A stretch of DNA of 64,000 nt, taken from NCBI GenBank assembly GCA_046729255.1, contig JBKPGF010000011.1, forward strand, positions 1 through 64,000, given 5' to 3'. Below are positions 26,039 through 36,030 of the stretch, one piece after another. Under the pieces are notes generated by a model. It saw nothing but the letters and a program-made list of their open reading frames with translations, was not told where the DNA came from and did no database searches. The stretch's first letter is position 1; each line of letters starts with the position of its first letter. Both the position numbers and the translations under genes were made by a program. This DNA is from PALSA-612 sp046729255 (lineage in GTDB: Bacteria; Actinomycetota; Thermoleophilia; Gaiellales; Gaiellaceae).

Positions 26039-26661
26039 CGGTGACTGAGGTCACGCATCCGCTGGTGCAGCACAAGCTCGGCCTCCTCCGCGACGAGAGC
26101 ACGTCGACTGCCGACTTCCGGCGCATCGTCAACGAGCTGACGTTGCTGCTCACGTACGAGGCGACGAAGAGCCTCGCCACCGAGCAGGTGGAGATCTCGA
26201 CGCCGCTCGAGCGCACGTCGGTGCCACGCATTTCCGGCAAGAAGGTCGCGGTCTGTCCCATCCTGCGGGCGGGCGTGGGGATGCTCGACGGCGTGCTGTC
26301 GCTCGTCTCGGGCGCGCGCGTGGGCTTCATCGGCATGTACCGCGACGAGGAGACGCTCCAGCCACACGAGTACTACGTGAAGCTGCCCGCGGACGTCGCC
26401 GAGCGGGACGTGATCGTGCTCGACCCGATGCTCGCGACGGGCAACTCGACGACCGCGGCCATCGACGTCGTGAAGAGAGCGGGGGCGACGTCCGTCCGGC
26501 TGATTGCGATCATCGCCGCCCCTGAGGGAATCGAGCGCGTGGTGGAGGCGCATCCCGACGTCCACATCGTCGTGGCCGCTGTCGACCGCGGTCTGAACGA
26601 GCGCGGCTTCATCGTGCCCGGCCTCGGCGATGCCGGAGACCGGCTCTACGGGACGAAGTAG
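26035..26661 (+). CDS. upp: Uracil phosphoribosyltransferase
   Basis: 208 residues from GTG 26035, whose last two bases and the next A form the glyA stop; GTG 26041 is an alternative. PRPP-binding VLDPMLATGNSTTAAI and the end GLGDAGDRLYGTK are diagnostic; VTHPLVQHKLGLLRDEST is the usual head. Salvages uracil to UMP. The upstream part of the open frame (25981-26034) lies in glyA and is not used. Confidence 0.94.
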   Translation: MTVTEVTHPLVQHKLGLLRDESTSTADFRRIVNELTLLLTYEATKSLATEQVEISTPLERTSVPRISGKKVAVCPILRAGVGMLDGVLSLVSGARVGFIGMYRDEETLQPHEYYVKLPADVAERDVIVLDPMLATGNSTTAAIDVVKRAGATSVRLIAIIAAPEGIERVVEAHPDVHIVVAAVDRGLNERGFIVPGLGDAGDRLYGTK

Positions 26662-26666
26662 CCGAT

Positions 26667-27797
26667 ATGTGGGAAGAGCTTCGCGACAGCCCCGAGGTTC
26701 TCTACGGAGCCGGCCTCGCGCTCCTCATCGTCCTCCTGCTGACGCCGGTCGTCGGCAACGTCGCGCGCTTCCTCGGCATCGTCGACCGGCCGGGGGAGCG
26801 GCGCGTCCACGAGCGGATCGTCCCGAAGCTCGGCGGCCTCGCGCTCTTCTTCGGGATCATCATCCCGGCGCTCGCGTTCGTCGACTTCTCGGACGAGATG
26901 CGCGGCCTCCTGCTCGGCGCAACCGTTGCCACTGCAGTTGGGGCGGTCGACGACTTCCGCGGGCTCGTGTGGTGGCAGAAGCTCGCCGGACAGATCGGGG
27001 CGGCCGCCATCCCTGTTGCTTCCGGTATCTGGATCGACCGTTTCACGTTCCCGCTCGTCGGCGTCCACGAGCTGTCGCCGTGGGTGGGCAAGCCGCTGAC
27101 CGTGGTCTGGATCGTCGCCGTCATGAACATGGTCAACTTCCTCGACGGGCTGGACGGGCTCGCCGCGGGCGTCTGCTCGATCGCGGGCGGCACGTTCGCC
27201 GTCATCGCCCTCTCGCTCGGCAAGCCGGACGCGGCCATCGTCTCGGCGATCGTCTTCGGTGCCTGCCTCGGCTTCCTGCGGCACAACTTCTATCCCGCGC
27301 GGATCTTCATGGGCGACTCGGGGGCGATGCTGCTCGGCTTCGTGCTCGCGACGGTGGCCGTGGAGGGCTTGCTGAAGACGGCGGCGACCGTTGCCCTGTT
27401 CTTCCCGCTGCTCGTGCTGGCCGTGCCGATCATGGACACGGGATTTGTCGTTGCGCGCCGGATGAAGTACCGGCAGCCGATCACGTCTCCCGACCAGGAG
27501 CACCTGCACCACCGCTTCTTGCGCATCGGCCTCTCCCAGCGGCGGACGACGATCGTCATCTGGCTCTGGTGCGCGACGCTCGCCGGCGCCGCGCTCGCGA
27601 CGCGCTTCATCCCCTTCCGCGAGCAGGGCGATTGGCACCTGTGGCCGACGGTCGCCGTGGCCGCGATCGGACTGGTCGCGGTACTGTTCTCCGTCGTGAT
27701 CGTCTACGCGCTCGAGATCGTGAAGCTCGCCAATCCACGGATCCGCCGCCGCGAGGCGCGAGAGCGCGAGATGGCCGAAGAGCGCAGATCCGCCTAG
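26667..27797 (+). CDS. Polyprenyl-phosphate sugar-1-phosphate transferase (WecA/TagO/MraY superfamily)
   Basis: 376 residues, about 10-11 membrane helices. Conserved cytoplasmic loops are present: VDDFRGL (Mg-binding aspartates), NFLDGLDGLAAG, FMGDSGAML and the histidine loop EHLHHRFL. The HxHH-type loop marks the WecA/TagO branch (GlcNAc-1-phosphate transfer to undecaprenyl phosphate), not MraY. Starts cell-wall glycopolymer synthesis; the LCP and nucleotide-sugar genes at 53-57 kb would act on its products. Confidence 0.88.
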   Translation: MWEELRDSPEVLYGAGLALLIVLLLTPVVGNVARFLGIVDRPGERRVHERIVPKLGGLALFFGIIIPALAFVDFSDEMRGLLLGATVATAVGAVDDFRGLVWWQKLAGQIGAAAIPVASGIWIDRFTFPLVGVHELSPWVGKPLTVVWIVAVMNMVNFLDGLDGLAAGVCSIAGGTFAVIALSLGKPDAAIVSAIVFGACLGFLRHNFYPARIFMGDSGAMLLGFVLATVAVEGLLKTAATVALFFPLLVLAVPIMDTGFVVARRMKYRQPITSPDQEHLHHRFLRIGLSQRRTTIVIWLWCATLAGAALATRFIPFREQGDWHLWPTVAVAAIGLVAVLFSVVIVYALEIVKLANPRIRRREAREREMAEERRSA

Positions 27798-27843
27798 CGG
27801 CACAAACCACCGCCTTTCTCGCTCGATAGCAGGCGATCGGGTG

Positions 27844-27874
27844 TTACAAGCTAGGCCCTCCGGGCTGGTATGCT
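27844..27874 (+). promoter_or_regulatory. Promoter of the ATP synthase operon
   Basis: TTACAA (27844-27849) as -35, 19 nt spacer, TATGCT (27869-27874) as -10, 7 nt before the ATG at 27882. The strongest promoter candidate in the window by eye, though the spacer is long. Confidence 0.45.
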
Positions 27875-27881
27875 CGCGCCG

Positions 27882-28079
27882 ATGGAGCCCTCACGCCCCG
27901 CGTTTCACCCTGCCGGGGCCGGAACCCTGCTCGCAGGCACGACTGCCGCCTGCATCGGCGGGGGAGCGCTCGTCGGCTGGGCCGCGGGCTCGATCGGCTA
28001 CGGGATTCTCGCCGGAGCGATGATCGGCGTGCCCGCCGGCGTCGGAGCGGTCTATGTCAAGTACAAGGATGCGCTTTGA
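27882..28079 (+). CDS. AtpZ/AtpI-like small membrane protein
   Basis: 65 residues from ATG 27882; an ATG at 27870 overlaps the -10 hexamer and is less likely. Two glycine/alanine-rich helices, about 13-33 and 39-58, and the end GAVYVKYKDAL. Size, two-helix shape and place at the head of the ATP synthase operon suit the AtpZ (ATPase gene 1) family, which helps c-ring or cation handling; sequence match by eye is only fair. Next gene starts at its stop (TTGA). Confidence 0.5.
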   Translation: MEPSRPAFHPAGAGTLLAGTTAACIGGGALVGWAAGSIGYGILAGAMIGVPAGVGAVYVKYKDAL

Positions 28080-28468
28080 GTCGGAATAACGTGCTCATGA
28101 CGCCGAGACCCGTGCCGAAGAAGCTGGCGCCGGCGCTCGCTGCCCTGCTCGTGCTCGGCGTCGCGCTCGCGGTCTTCCTCGTCGCCGGCTGGGACGTGCG
28201 CGGCTGGGCGCTCGGCGCTGTGCTCTGGGGCGGCCTGCGGGGCATCTCGCTCCTCATCGACCACGTCCGAAAGGACTCGAGCGAGGCCGCCGCCACCGGG
28301 CTGCAGGCGTTCGAGCTCGTCTTCAAGGGGCTGGCCGTGCTCGTCGTGCTGCTAGCGGTGGCGACGACCAACGAGGACCTCGCGCTGCCCGCGATTCTCG
28401 TCTTCGCTCTTGCGTACACCGCCGAGCTCGGGCTTTCGCTCGCGGCGTACTTCGGAGGCTCGAAGTGA
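28076..28468 (+). CDS. ATP synthase subunit I-like membrane protein
   Basis: 130 residues, four hydrophobic segments (about 16-38, 41-60, 80-99, 104-125). Position just before atpB and shape match AtpI, the c-ring assembly helper; the sequence is divergent. Start TTG 28076 overlaps the previous stop; GTG 28091 and ATG 28097 are alternatives. Its stop overlaps the atpB start. Confidence 0.5.
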   Translation: MSRNNVLMTPRPVPKKLAPALAALLVLGVALAVFLVAGWDVRGWALGAVLWGGLRGISLLIDHVRKDSSEAAATGLQAFELVFKGLAVLVVLLAVATTNEDLALPAILVFALAYTAELGLSLAAYFGGSK

Positions 28469-29337
28469 GGCGCGCTCTTGCTCTGGCCACGACGCTCGCG
28501 CTCGTGCTGCCAGCCGTCGCTGCCGCCCAGGCCGAAGAGGACGAGTTCGACCCATCGGAAGAGTGGGAGCTGCACGACTGGATTCCCATCCACATCGGGC
28601 CACTCGACCTGTCCATCAACAAGGCGGTCGCATATCTCATGCTCGGTGGAGTCGTGTCCATCGTGCTGGGCATCGTCCTCATGCGGGTGCGTCTCAAGGA
28701 GCGCCCGGGGCGGCGGCAAACCATGGGTGAGATCGTCTACGAGGCGGCGCAGGTGCAGGTGGCAGAGCAAGGCCTGCCGACGAAGGCGATCGCGCGATGG
28801 TTTCCGTACGTCGCCTCGCTGCTCATCTTCGTCTGGGTTCTGAACTTCATCGGCTTCATCCCGCTGCCGCTCTCGGACGAGAACGTCGAGGTCGCCGGCG
28901 TGGAGGTACCGACACTCGCGATCTTCGCCGCGACGTCGACGCTGTCCGTGACGCTCGCACTGGCTCTGATGAGCTGGACGTTCACGCACATCGAGGGCAT
29001 CCGCGAGAACGGGGTCAAGCGCTACCTCCAGAGCTGGATCCCGGACGTGCCGAAGGCGCTGCTGCCGATGATGATCCCGCTCGAGATCCTCAGCCAGTTC
29101 ATGCGGCTGATCTCACTGAGCGTTCGGCTCTACGCGAACATGCTCGCCGGCCACATGCTGATCCTCGTTTCGATCGGCCTCATCTTCCTGATCAACTGGT
29201 ACGTGTTCCCGGCGTCCGTCATCCTCGCGTTTCTCTTCTACGCCTTCGAACTGGTTATCGTCGTCACGATCCAGGCGTACATCTTCGCCGCCCTGTCCGC
29301 CATCTACATCGGCTCGGCCATCGAGCCCGAACACTAG
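28465..29337 (+). CDS. atpB: F1Fo ATP synthase subunit a
   Basis: 290 residues. R221 in SLSVRLYANM is the essential arginine of the proton path; AGHMLI and the last helices with ELVIVVTIQAYIFAAL are typical. About six helices. The first 22 residues look like a cleavable signal peptide (hydrophobic, ending AAAQA), followed by an acidic stretch (AEEDEFDPSEEWE), which would help place the N-terminus outside. GTG start overlapping the previous stop. Confidence 0.94.
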   Translation: MRRALALATTLALVLPAVAAAQAEEDEFDPSEEWELHDWIPIHIGPLDLSINKAVAYLMLGGVVSIVLGIVLMRVRLKERPGRRQTMGEIVYEAAQVQVAEQGLPTKAIARWFPYVASLLIFVWVLNFIGFIPLPLSDENVEVAGVEVPTLAIFAATSTLSVTLALALMSWTFTHIEGIRENGVKRYLQSWIPDVPKALLPMMIPLEILSQFMRLISLSVRLYANMLAGHMLILVSIGLIFLINWYVFPASVILAFLFYAFELVIVVTIQAYIFAALSAIYIGSAIEPEH

Positions 29338-29349
29338 GAGGAGCGCTTC

Positions 29350-29607
29350 ATGTTCACTCTGCTCGCGCAAGCCGACACCGCGGTCGACGCCGGAAAGGCG
29401 ATCGCGCTCGCGCTCGGCATCGGCCTCGGCTCGCTGGGGGCCGGAGTCGGCATCGGCAACATCTTCGGCTCGATGATCCAGGCGGTTGCTCGCCAGCCGG
29501 AGCTCCGCGGTGAGCTCCAGGGCATCCAGTGGATCGGCTTCGCCCTCACCGAGGCCTGTGTGTTCTACGGCCTCCTGGGCGGTCTGCTCGCCTTCGTGCT
29601 CGTCTGA
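29350..29607 (+). CDS. atpE: F1Fo ATP synthase subunit c
   Basis: 85 residues, two helices with the polar loop ARQPE. E68 in LTEACVFYG is the ion-binding carboxylate. The residue after it is Ala, and the first-helix position that is Gln in sodium types is Ile, so it should be a proton enzyme. AGGAG upstream of ATG 29350. Confidence 0.95.
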   Translation: MFTLLAQADTAVDAGKAIALALGIGLGSLGAGVGIGNIFGSMIQAVARQPELRGELQGIQWIGFALTEACVFYGLLGGLLAFVLV

Positions 29608-30146
29608 TGCCGAGCGCGCCACTGCTCGCAAGCTCGGGGATCATCGAGGTCGTCCCCGGCCTCATGATCTGGACGCTCGTCGTCTTCGCGATTGTGTTCC
29701 TCGTGCTCCGGCGGTTCGCGTTCGGGCCTATCCAACGAGGAATCGACAAGCGGCGGGACCGCATCCGCGAAGCGCTCGACGCCGCCGATCGGGCCCGGAC
29801 GGAGTCCGAGCAGCTCGTCGCACAGCAGCGGGAGGCGCTGGCCGGTGCTCGCGTGCAGGCCGAGGAGATGCTCTCGGAAGCACGCCGCGTCGCGGAGGAC
29901 CAGCAGCGTCGCCTGCGGGAGGAGCTCGACGCCGAACGCCAGCGTCGCATCGAGGAGACGCGCAAGGACGTCGAGGCCGAGACGGCGCGCGCGATCGGCC
30001 AGATCCGCTCCGAAGTGGCGACTCTCGCGCTCGAGGCCACAGAGAAGGTGGCCGGCAAGGTGTTGACCGACGCCGATCAGCGGCGGCTCATCGAGCAAGC
30101 GATCGACGAGCTCGACTTCTCTGCGCTGGAGAAGGAAACGGTCTAA
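29607..30146 (+). CDS. atpF: F1Fo ATP synthase subunit b
   Basis: 179 residues from ATG 29607, which shares a base with the atpE stop. One N-terminal membrane helix (about 15-35), then a long charged coiled coil, heptads through about 40-150. The peripheral stalk. The longer open frame starting in atpE is not used. Confidence 0.92.
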   Translation: MPSAPLLASSGIIEVVPGLMIWTLVVFAIVFLVLRRFAFGPIQRGIDKRRDRIREALDAADRARTESEQLVAQQREALAGARVQAEEMLSEARRVAEDQQRRLREELDAERQRRIEETRKDVEAETARAIGQIRSEVATLALEATEKVAGKVLTDADQRRLIEQAIDELDFSALEKETV

Positions 30147-30149
30147 GAC

Positions 30150-30683
30150 GTGTCCGTCGCCGACCGCGTGTACGCCCGTGCGCTCTACGACGCCGCGCTC
30201 GAGCGCGGGAAAGTCAAGGACGTCCAGGCGCAGCTCGCCACCGTCGCCGAGACGATGGCCGAGGTGCCGCAGCTTCGCTCCGTCATCGGGAACCCGCAGG
30301 TGGATGCGGGTTCGAAGGCGGCAGTGCTCGAGGCGGCGGTGGACAGCCCGGACGAGCTCGTCTCGAACTTCCTTCGGCTGGTGGCCGAGAAGGGACGCGC
30401 GGGCTCGATCGAGGGCATCCGCGCCGCGTTCGACGAGATCGTCGCGCGGGCGGAGGGACAGCTCACGGTGACGCTGACGACCGCGTACGAGTTGTCCGAG
30501 ACGGAAGCGACGGACATCGTCGGCCGCATCGAGCAGGCCTCGGGCCGTAAGGTCGAGGCCGTGCAGAAGGTCGACCCGGACCTGATCGGCGGCATCGTGC
30601 TCCAGGCCGGATCGCTGCGCGCCGATGCGAGCGTGCGCGGCCGGCTCGAACGAATGAGAGTAGAGCTACAGACGAGGAGATAA
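30150..30683 (+). CDS. atpH: F1Fo ATP synthase subunit delta
   Basis: 177 residues, GTG start. RVYARALYDAALE is the family head; the C-terminal DPDLIGGIVLQAGSLRADASV is the b-binding signature. Caps the F1 head and links to subunit b. The next true gene is atpA, 191 bp downstream, because of the duplication and inserted repeat. Confidence 0.93.
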   Translation: MSVADRVYARALYDAALERGKVKDVQAQLATVAETMAEVPQLRSVIGNPQVDAGSKAAVLEAAVDSPDELVSNFLRLVAEKGRAGSIEGIRAAFDEIVARAEGQLTVTLTTAYELSETEATDIVGRIEQASGRKVEAVQKVDPDLIGGIVLQAGSLRADASVRGRLERMRVELQTRR

Positions 30684-30686
30684 GAC

Positions 30687-30725
30687 GTGAAGCTACACCC
30701 TCAAGAGATCACCACCATCCTCAAG
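30687..30725 (+). repeat. Duplicated 5' end of atpA (upstream copy)
   Basis: 39 bp matching 30875-30913, the true start of atpA, with two mismatches. It retains a GTG and a ribosome site (GAGGAGA six nt before). It opens a 63-codon frame that runs through the inserted repeat and ends at TGA 30876-30878, overlapping the atpA GTG. So the frame may be translated and couple to atpA. No sign that the 63-residue product has a role. Confidence 0.8.
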
Positions 30726-30874
30726 CCCGGGTGGGGTAACCCTTGGTTCCCCCACGCGCCCCCTCCTTCACGCAGCGGCCGTCCGCGCATTGCTTGGGCT
30801 GCGCTCGGGCGAAGCCCGGCTCCGCCCACAGCTGACTCTCTCGTCCCTGCCGACCAAGCCCCGAAGGAGCCATC
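30726..30874 (+). mobile_element. Inserted segment with dispersed repeat copy B between the atpA duplications
   Basis: About 149 bp flanked by the 39-bp atpA copies. Bases 30729-30830 match copy A at 64-160. Internal hairpins: 30731-30741 with 30745-30755 (11 bp, one mismatch) and 30806-30810 with 30814-30818 (CGGGC/GCCCG, loop GAA), the latter enclosed by TGGGC/GCCCA (30795-30799 with 30824-30828). No transposase. Its last bases provide GAAGGAG, the ribosome site of atpA. Origin by insertion with target duplication is one reading; a duplication first and repeat second is another. Confidence 0.5.
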
Positions 30875-32398
30875 GTGAAGCTACGCCCTGAAGAGATCAC
30901 CACCATCCTCAAGCAGCGCATCGAGGACTTCGCCGTCGAGACGGACCTCGCCGAGGTCGGCACCGTGCTCCAGGTCGGCGACGGCATCGCCCGTGTCTAC
31001 GGCCTCGAGAGCGCCGCCTCGATGGAGATGCTCGAGTTCGAGCACGGGGTCACCGGCATCGCGCTCAACCTCGAGGAGGACAACGTCGGCGTGGCGCTCT
31101 TCGGCGAGTGGGAGCTCGTCAAAGAGGGCCAGTCGGTGCGGCGGACCGGGCGCATCGCGAGCGTTCCGGTCGGCGAGGCGCTGATCGGCCGCATCGTGAA
31201 CCCGCTCGGCCAGCCCGTGGACGGCGGCCCCGCGATCACGGCCGCCGAGACGCGCCCGCTCGAGTTCAAGGCGCCCGGCGTCGTCGACCGGCAGCCCGTG
31301 AAGGAGCCGGTGCAGACCGGCATCAAGGCGATCGACTCGATGATCCCGATCGGCCGGGGCCAGCGCGAGCTGATCATCGGCGACCGCTCCATCGGCAAGA
31401 CGGCCCTGCTCGTCGACACGATGCTCAACCAGCGCGGCGAGGACCTCATCTGCATCTACGTCGCGATCGGCCAGAAGTCGTCGACCGTGAAGCAGGTCTA
31501 CGAACGGCTGAAGGACGCCGGTGCGATGGACTACACGATCATCGTCACGGCTCCCGCCAACGAGGCGGCTCCGATGAAGTGGATGGCGCCGTACGCAGGC
31601 GCGGCCATGGGCGAGTACTTCCTGTTCCAGGGCAAGCACGCGCTCTGCATGTACGACGACCTCTCGAAGCACGCCGACGCCTACCGGCAGATGTCGCTCC
31701 TGCTGCGCCGCCCGCCGGGACGTGAGGCCTTTCCCGGCGACGTCTTCTATCTCCACTCGCGGCTGCTGGAGCGCGCGTGCAAGCTCTCCGACGAGCTCGG
31801 GGCAGGCTCGCTCACGGCGCTGCCGGTGATCGAGACACAGGCCGGCGACGTCGCCGCCTACATCCCGACGAACGTCATCTCCATCACCGACGGGCAGATC
31901 TATCTCGAGTCGGACCTCTTCTTCTCGGGCGTCCGCCCGGCGATCAACGTCGGCGTCTCGGTGTCCCGGGTGGGCGGCAACGCCCAGGTGAAGGCGATGC
32001 GGCAGGTCGCAGGCCGGCTGAAGCTCGACCTCTCGCAGTACCGTGAGCTCGAGGCCTTCGCGCAATTCGGCTCGGAGCTCGACCAGGCGACACGCGACGC
32101 ACTCGGCCGCGGTGAGCGCATGGTCGCGACGCTGAACCAGCCGCAGTACTCGCCGTGGGCGCTGGAGGAGCAGGTGGCGGCGATCTTCACCGGCATCAAC
32201 GGCTACCTCGACGCGATCCCCGTCGAGGACGTCGAGCGCTTCCAGGGCGAGCTGCGCGAGTACCTGCGCTCGGAGGGCTCGATCTACGCGGAGATCCGTG
32301 ACCAGAAGGAGCTCTCGGACGAGCTGCAGGAGAAGCTCCGCGCCGAGCTCAAGAAGGTGTCGGACCGATTTGCCCCGTCCGTGACGACCGAGGCGTAG
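30875..32398 (+). CDS. atpA: F1Fo ATP synthase subunit alpha
   Basis: 507 residues. P-loop GDRSIGKT near 169-176; conserved PGREAFPGDVFYLHSRLLER follows. Regulatory/nucleotide-binding subunit of F1. GTG start with GAAGGAG five nt upstream. Ends directly before atpG. The sequence just upstream is the duplicated start and inserted repeat. Confidence 0.96.
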   Translation: MKLRPEEITTILKQRIEDFAVETDLAEVGTVLQVGDGIARVYGLESAASMEMLEFEHGVTGIALNLEEDNVGVALFGEWELVKEGQSVRRTGRIASVPVGEALIGRIVNPLGQPVDGGPAITAAETRPLEFKAPGVVDRQPVKEPVQTGIKAIDSMIPIGRGQRELIIGDRSIGKTALLVDTMLNQRGEDLICIYVAIGQKSSTVKQVYERLKDAGAMDYTIIVTAPANEAAPMKWMAPYAGAAMGEYFLFQGKHALCMYDDLSKHADAYRQMSLLLRRPPGREAFPGDVFYLHSRLLERACKLSDELGAGSLTALPVIETQAGDVAAYIPTNVISITDGQIYLESDLFFSGVRPAINVGVSVSRVGGNAQVKAMRQVAGRLKLDLSQYRELEAFAQFGSELDQATRDALGRGERMVATLNQPQYSPWALEEQVAAIFTGINGYLDAIPVEDVERFQGELREYLRSEGSIYAEIRDQKELSDELQEKLRAELKKVSDRFAPSVTTEA

Positions 32399-33286
32399 TT
32401 GGCCACCGTCCAGGATCTCCGGCGGCGCATCCGCTCCGTCACGAACACCCGCAAGATCACGAAGGCGATGGAGCTCGTCGCGAGTGCTCGGCTGCGGCGC
32501 GCGCAGGCTCGCATCGAGGCGATGCGGCCGTTCGCCGACCGGATGATGGAGCTCATGGTCGGCACCGCTCGCGCCGCGTCCTCAGTGCATGGCCTGCCGC
32601 TGCTCCAGCGGCGCGACGTGAAGACCGTGGCCATCTTGCCGCTGACCGGCGACCGCGGCCTCGCCGGCTCCTTCAACACCCAGGTGCTCCGCCGCGCGTT
32701 CGCGCTCGACCGTAGCCTCACCCGGGACGGCGTCGATGTCCGCTGGCTCGTCGCAGGGCGCAAGGGCGCATCGACCCTGCGGTTCCGTCAATACCCGGTC
32801 CAGCAGGCCTGGACGGGATTCTCCGACCGGCCTGCGTACGCCGACGCTCAGGCGCTCGCCAACCGCCTGGCCGAGATGTACGTCGCCGAGGAGGTCGACC
32901 GCGCGGTCATCATCTACAACCACTACGTCTCGCCGCTCGTGCAGACGGTCGTTGAGCAGGACGTCCTGCCGATCCCCGAGGAGCTGCTCGGGCGCGAGGA
33001 GGAGGCGGCACGGGCCGCGCTGCTCGGGGACGTCATCTACGAGCCGGAGCCGGAGGAGATCCTCGCCCGGCTGCTGCCGTTCTATCTCGAGACCGAGCTC
33101 TACCGAGCCCTGCTCGAGTCGGCCGCGTCCGAGCAGGGCGCCCGCATGACGGCCATGCGCAACGCCTCGAAGAACGCCGGCGAGCTCATCGACTCGCTCA
33201 CACTGCAGATGAACCGTGCGCGGCAGGCGGAGATTACGCAAGAGATCCTCGAGGTGGTCGCGGGCGCGGATGCCTTAACCCAGTAG
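32399..33286 (+). CDS. atpG: F1Fo ATP synthase subunit gamma
   Basis: 295 residues. TTG 32399 follows the atpA stop with no gap; LRRRIRSVTNTRKITKAMEL is the family head and RQAEITQEILEVVAGADAL the end. Rotor shaft. atpD and atpC, expected next, are absent here; they lie 14.4 kb away at 47652-49576. Confidence 0.95.
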   Translation: MATVQDLRRRIRSVTNTRKITKAMELVASARLRRAQARIEAMRPFADRMMELMVGTARAASSVHGLPLLQRRDVKTVAILPLTGDRGLAGSFNTQVLRRAFALDRSLTRDGVDVRWLVAGRKGASTLRFRQYPVQQAWTGFSDRPAYADAQALANRLAEMYVAEEVDRAVIIYNHYVSPLVQTVVEQDVLPIPEELLGREEEAARAALLGDVIYEPEPEEILARLLPFYLETELYRALLESAASEQGARMTAMRNASKNAGELIDSLTLQMNRARQAEITQEILEVVAGADALTQ

Positions 33287-33312
33287 TCACTGGGACGCAA
33301 TCTGGCCGCAGC

Positions 33313-33318
33313 TACATT
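33313..33318 (+). promoter_or_regulatory. -10 element for the 33325 gene
   Basis: TACATT, then 6 nt, then ATG. Leaderless-type arrangement at the point where the ATP operon ends. Confidence 0.35.
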
Positions 33319-33324
33319 TCCGCG

Positions 33325-33990
33325 ATGCGTCGCCCAGCACTTCTTGCCCTGCTCGCGCTCACGTCTGCGTTGCTGCTCGCCGGCTGCGGCGGCGACTCGA
33401 CGGCGGCCGAGCCCGAGCCCCCGCCGCCGACGACGGCACCGCCGGCACCCCCGGCACCGCCACCTCCTCCTGCTAAGCACTCGCCCACCTTCAAGAAGGC
33501 CGATCTCGAGCGGATCGCGCTCGGGCCCGAGAATGCCCCGCCGGGCCTCGCCTACGTGAAGGACGAGTCGGGCGTCATGAGCCTCGACGAGGTCGGGCTC
33601 GTGCTCCCGAGCCAGACGCGACCGCTCGAGGACATCGGCTTCCAGGCGCTCCACGACAGCATCTTCGTCTCGAAGCAGCCGGGCACCGACCACCGTGTGT
33701 CCCAGAGGATCTGGCTCTTCCGCAATCGCGGCGGAGCGACCGTGTGGCTGCGAAAAACCCACGAGGACGCGCGCTCGCTGCAGTTCACCGACCTCAAGGG
33801 ACCGCCGCTCGGCGACGAGTCCTGGGTCGCGAGCGGCCTTATCCAGGTGGGTGGAGGCCAGGCGATCACGTACGCGTTTCGGTATGGCAACACCGTGCAC
33901 ACCGTGTCGATGTACGGCGACGTGACCCCGCCGAGCCCGAAAGCGGCGCTGGCCGCCGCGAAGGCGGCGTTCACCAAGGCCCGCAAGTAG
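33325..33990 (+). CDS. Proline-rich lipoprotein
   Basis: 221 residues. Lipobox LLLAGC puts the lipidated cysteine near residue 22. A Pro/Ala/Glu linker (about 30-52) spans the wall. The C-terminal domain (55-215) is globular and resembles solute-binding or heme-free stress lipoproteins only in general; no family named. It is the first gene after the broken ATP operon, 38 nt from atpG. Confidence 0.65.
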   Translation: MRRPALLALLALTSALLLAGCGGDSTAAEPEPPPPTTAPPAPPAPPPPPAKHSPTFKKADLERIALGPENAPPGLAYVKDESGVMSLDEVGLVLPSQTRPLEDIGFQALHDSIFVSKQPGTDHRVSQRIWLFRNRGGATVWLRKTHEDARSLQFTDLKGPPLGDESWVASGLIQVGGGQAITYAFRYGNTVHTVSMYGDVTPPSPKAALAAAKAAFTKARK

Positions 33991-34071
33991 TGGGCCGCCT
34001 GCAAACTATTGGGCGGCCGGCGGAGTCGTACAAGCTACGCCCGGCGCACTGGCCCCTATGACTGACGAGCG

Positions 34072-35117
<1,046 letters not shown>

Positions 35118-35121
<4 letters not shown>

Positions 35122-36020
35122 CTTTCACGCTCGTTCCGCGGGGCCGCCTCATGGGGCTCTCGTTCGGGACGATGCGTAGCTATCGGCGGGGAGCGGGATC
35201 CGACGTCGCCGGCTCGCGGCCGTATCAGGAGGGCGACAACATCCACACGATCGACTGGGCGGCGTCGGCCCGCCTCTCGTCGGCCCGCCAGCGCGACGAG
35301 TTCATCGTTCGCGAGCGGTTCGCCGAGGAGGCGCCCCGCGTCGTCGTCGTGTGCGACCGCAGGCCCGAGATGGCGCACTTCAGGCCGCCGCTGCCCTGGC
35401 TCGACAAGGCGGACGCGATGCGTGAGACGATCGAGCTCATCATCCAGAGCGCCTCGCTCGTGGGCGGCTTCATCGGCTACGTCGACCTTGCCAAGGGCGA
35501 GCCGTACTGGCTGCCGCCGCAAGGGGGTCGCCGCCTCTGGGAGCTCCGCGAGGAGCGCCTGCCGTCGACGGTTTTCGACGCATCGCAGGGCAGCGTTGGC
35601 GAGGGCATCCTCTACCTCACCGAGCACGCGAAGGCGGTGACGCCCGGCAGCTTCGTGTTCGTGCTCTCCGACTTCATCGACCCGCCGACGCCCGATGTCT
35701 GGCTGACCGCGCTCGAGCGGCGGCTCGACATCGTGCCGGTCATCATCCAGGACCCGACCTGGGAGCAGAGCTTCCCCGACGTCAACGGCATGGTCGTGCC
35801 CGTGCGCGACGCGAGGTCGGGCCGCAAGGTCGACGTCCGGATGACGAAGCGCGAGGTCGCGAGACGGCGGGCTGCCAACGAGGAACGGCTAGCGGCGCTT
35901 CTGCGCGAGCTCGAGGCGCTCGGGCTCGATCCCGTGCTCGTGTCCTCGAGCGATCCCGTGGAGATCCTCGCGGCATTCCTCGACTGGGCTGACCTGCGCA
36001 ACCTCCGGAGAGTGGCATGA
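35118..36020 (+). CDS. DUF58 protein
   Basis: 300 residues. GAGSDVAGSRPYQEGDNIHT followed by DWAASARLS is the DUF58 signature, after which comes a VWA-like domain with FVFVLSDFIDPP near 178. These partner MoxR ATPases. GTG start overlaps the moxR stop. A function in envelope or metal-cofactor assembly has been proposed for the family; not settled. Confidence 0.85.
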
Positions 36021-36030
36021 ACGGGCGCCC

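Noticed and set aside
29350..29607. Sodium-dependent ATP synthase
   Set aside because: The c-subunit lacks the Gln and Ser/Thr of the sodium site; the residue after the carboxylate is Ala.
30687..30878. 63-codon ORF between atpH and atpA as a real gene
   Set aside because: Its first 13 codons copy atpA and the rest is the repeat; no protein character. Kept only as part of the duplication and coupling observation.
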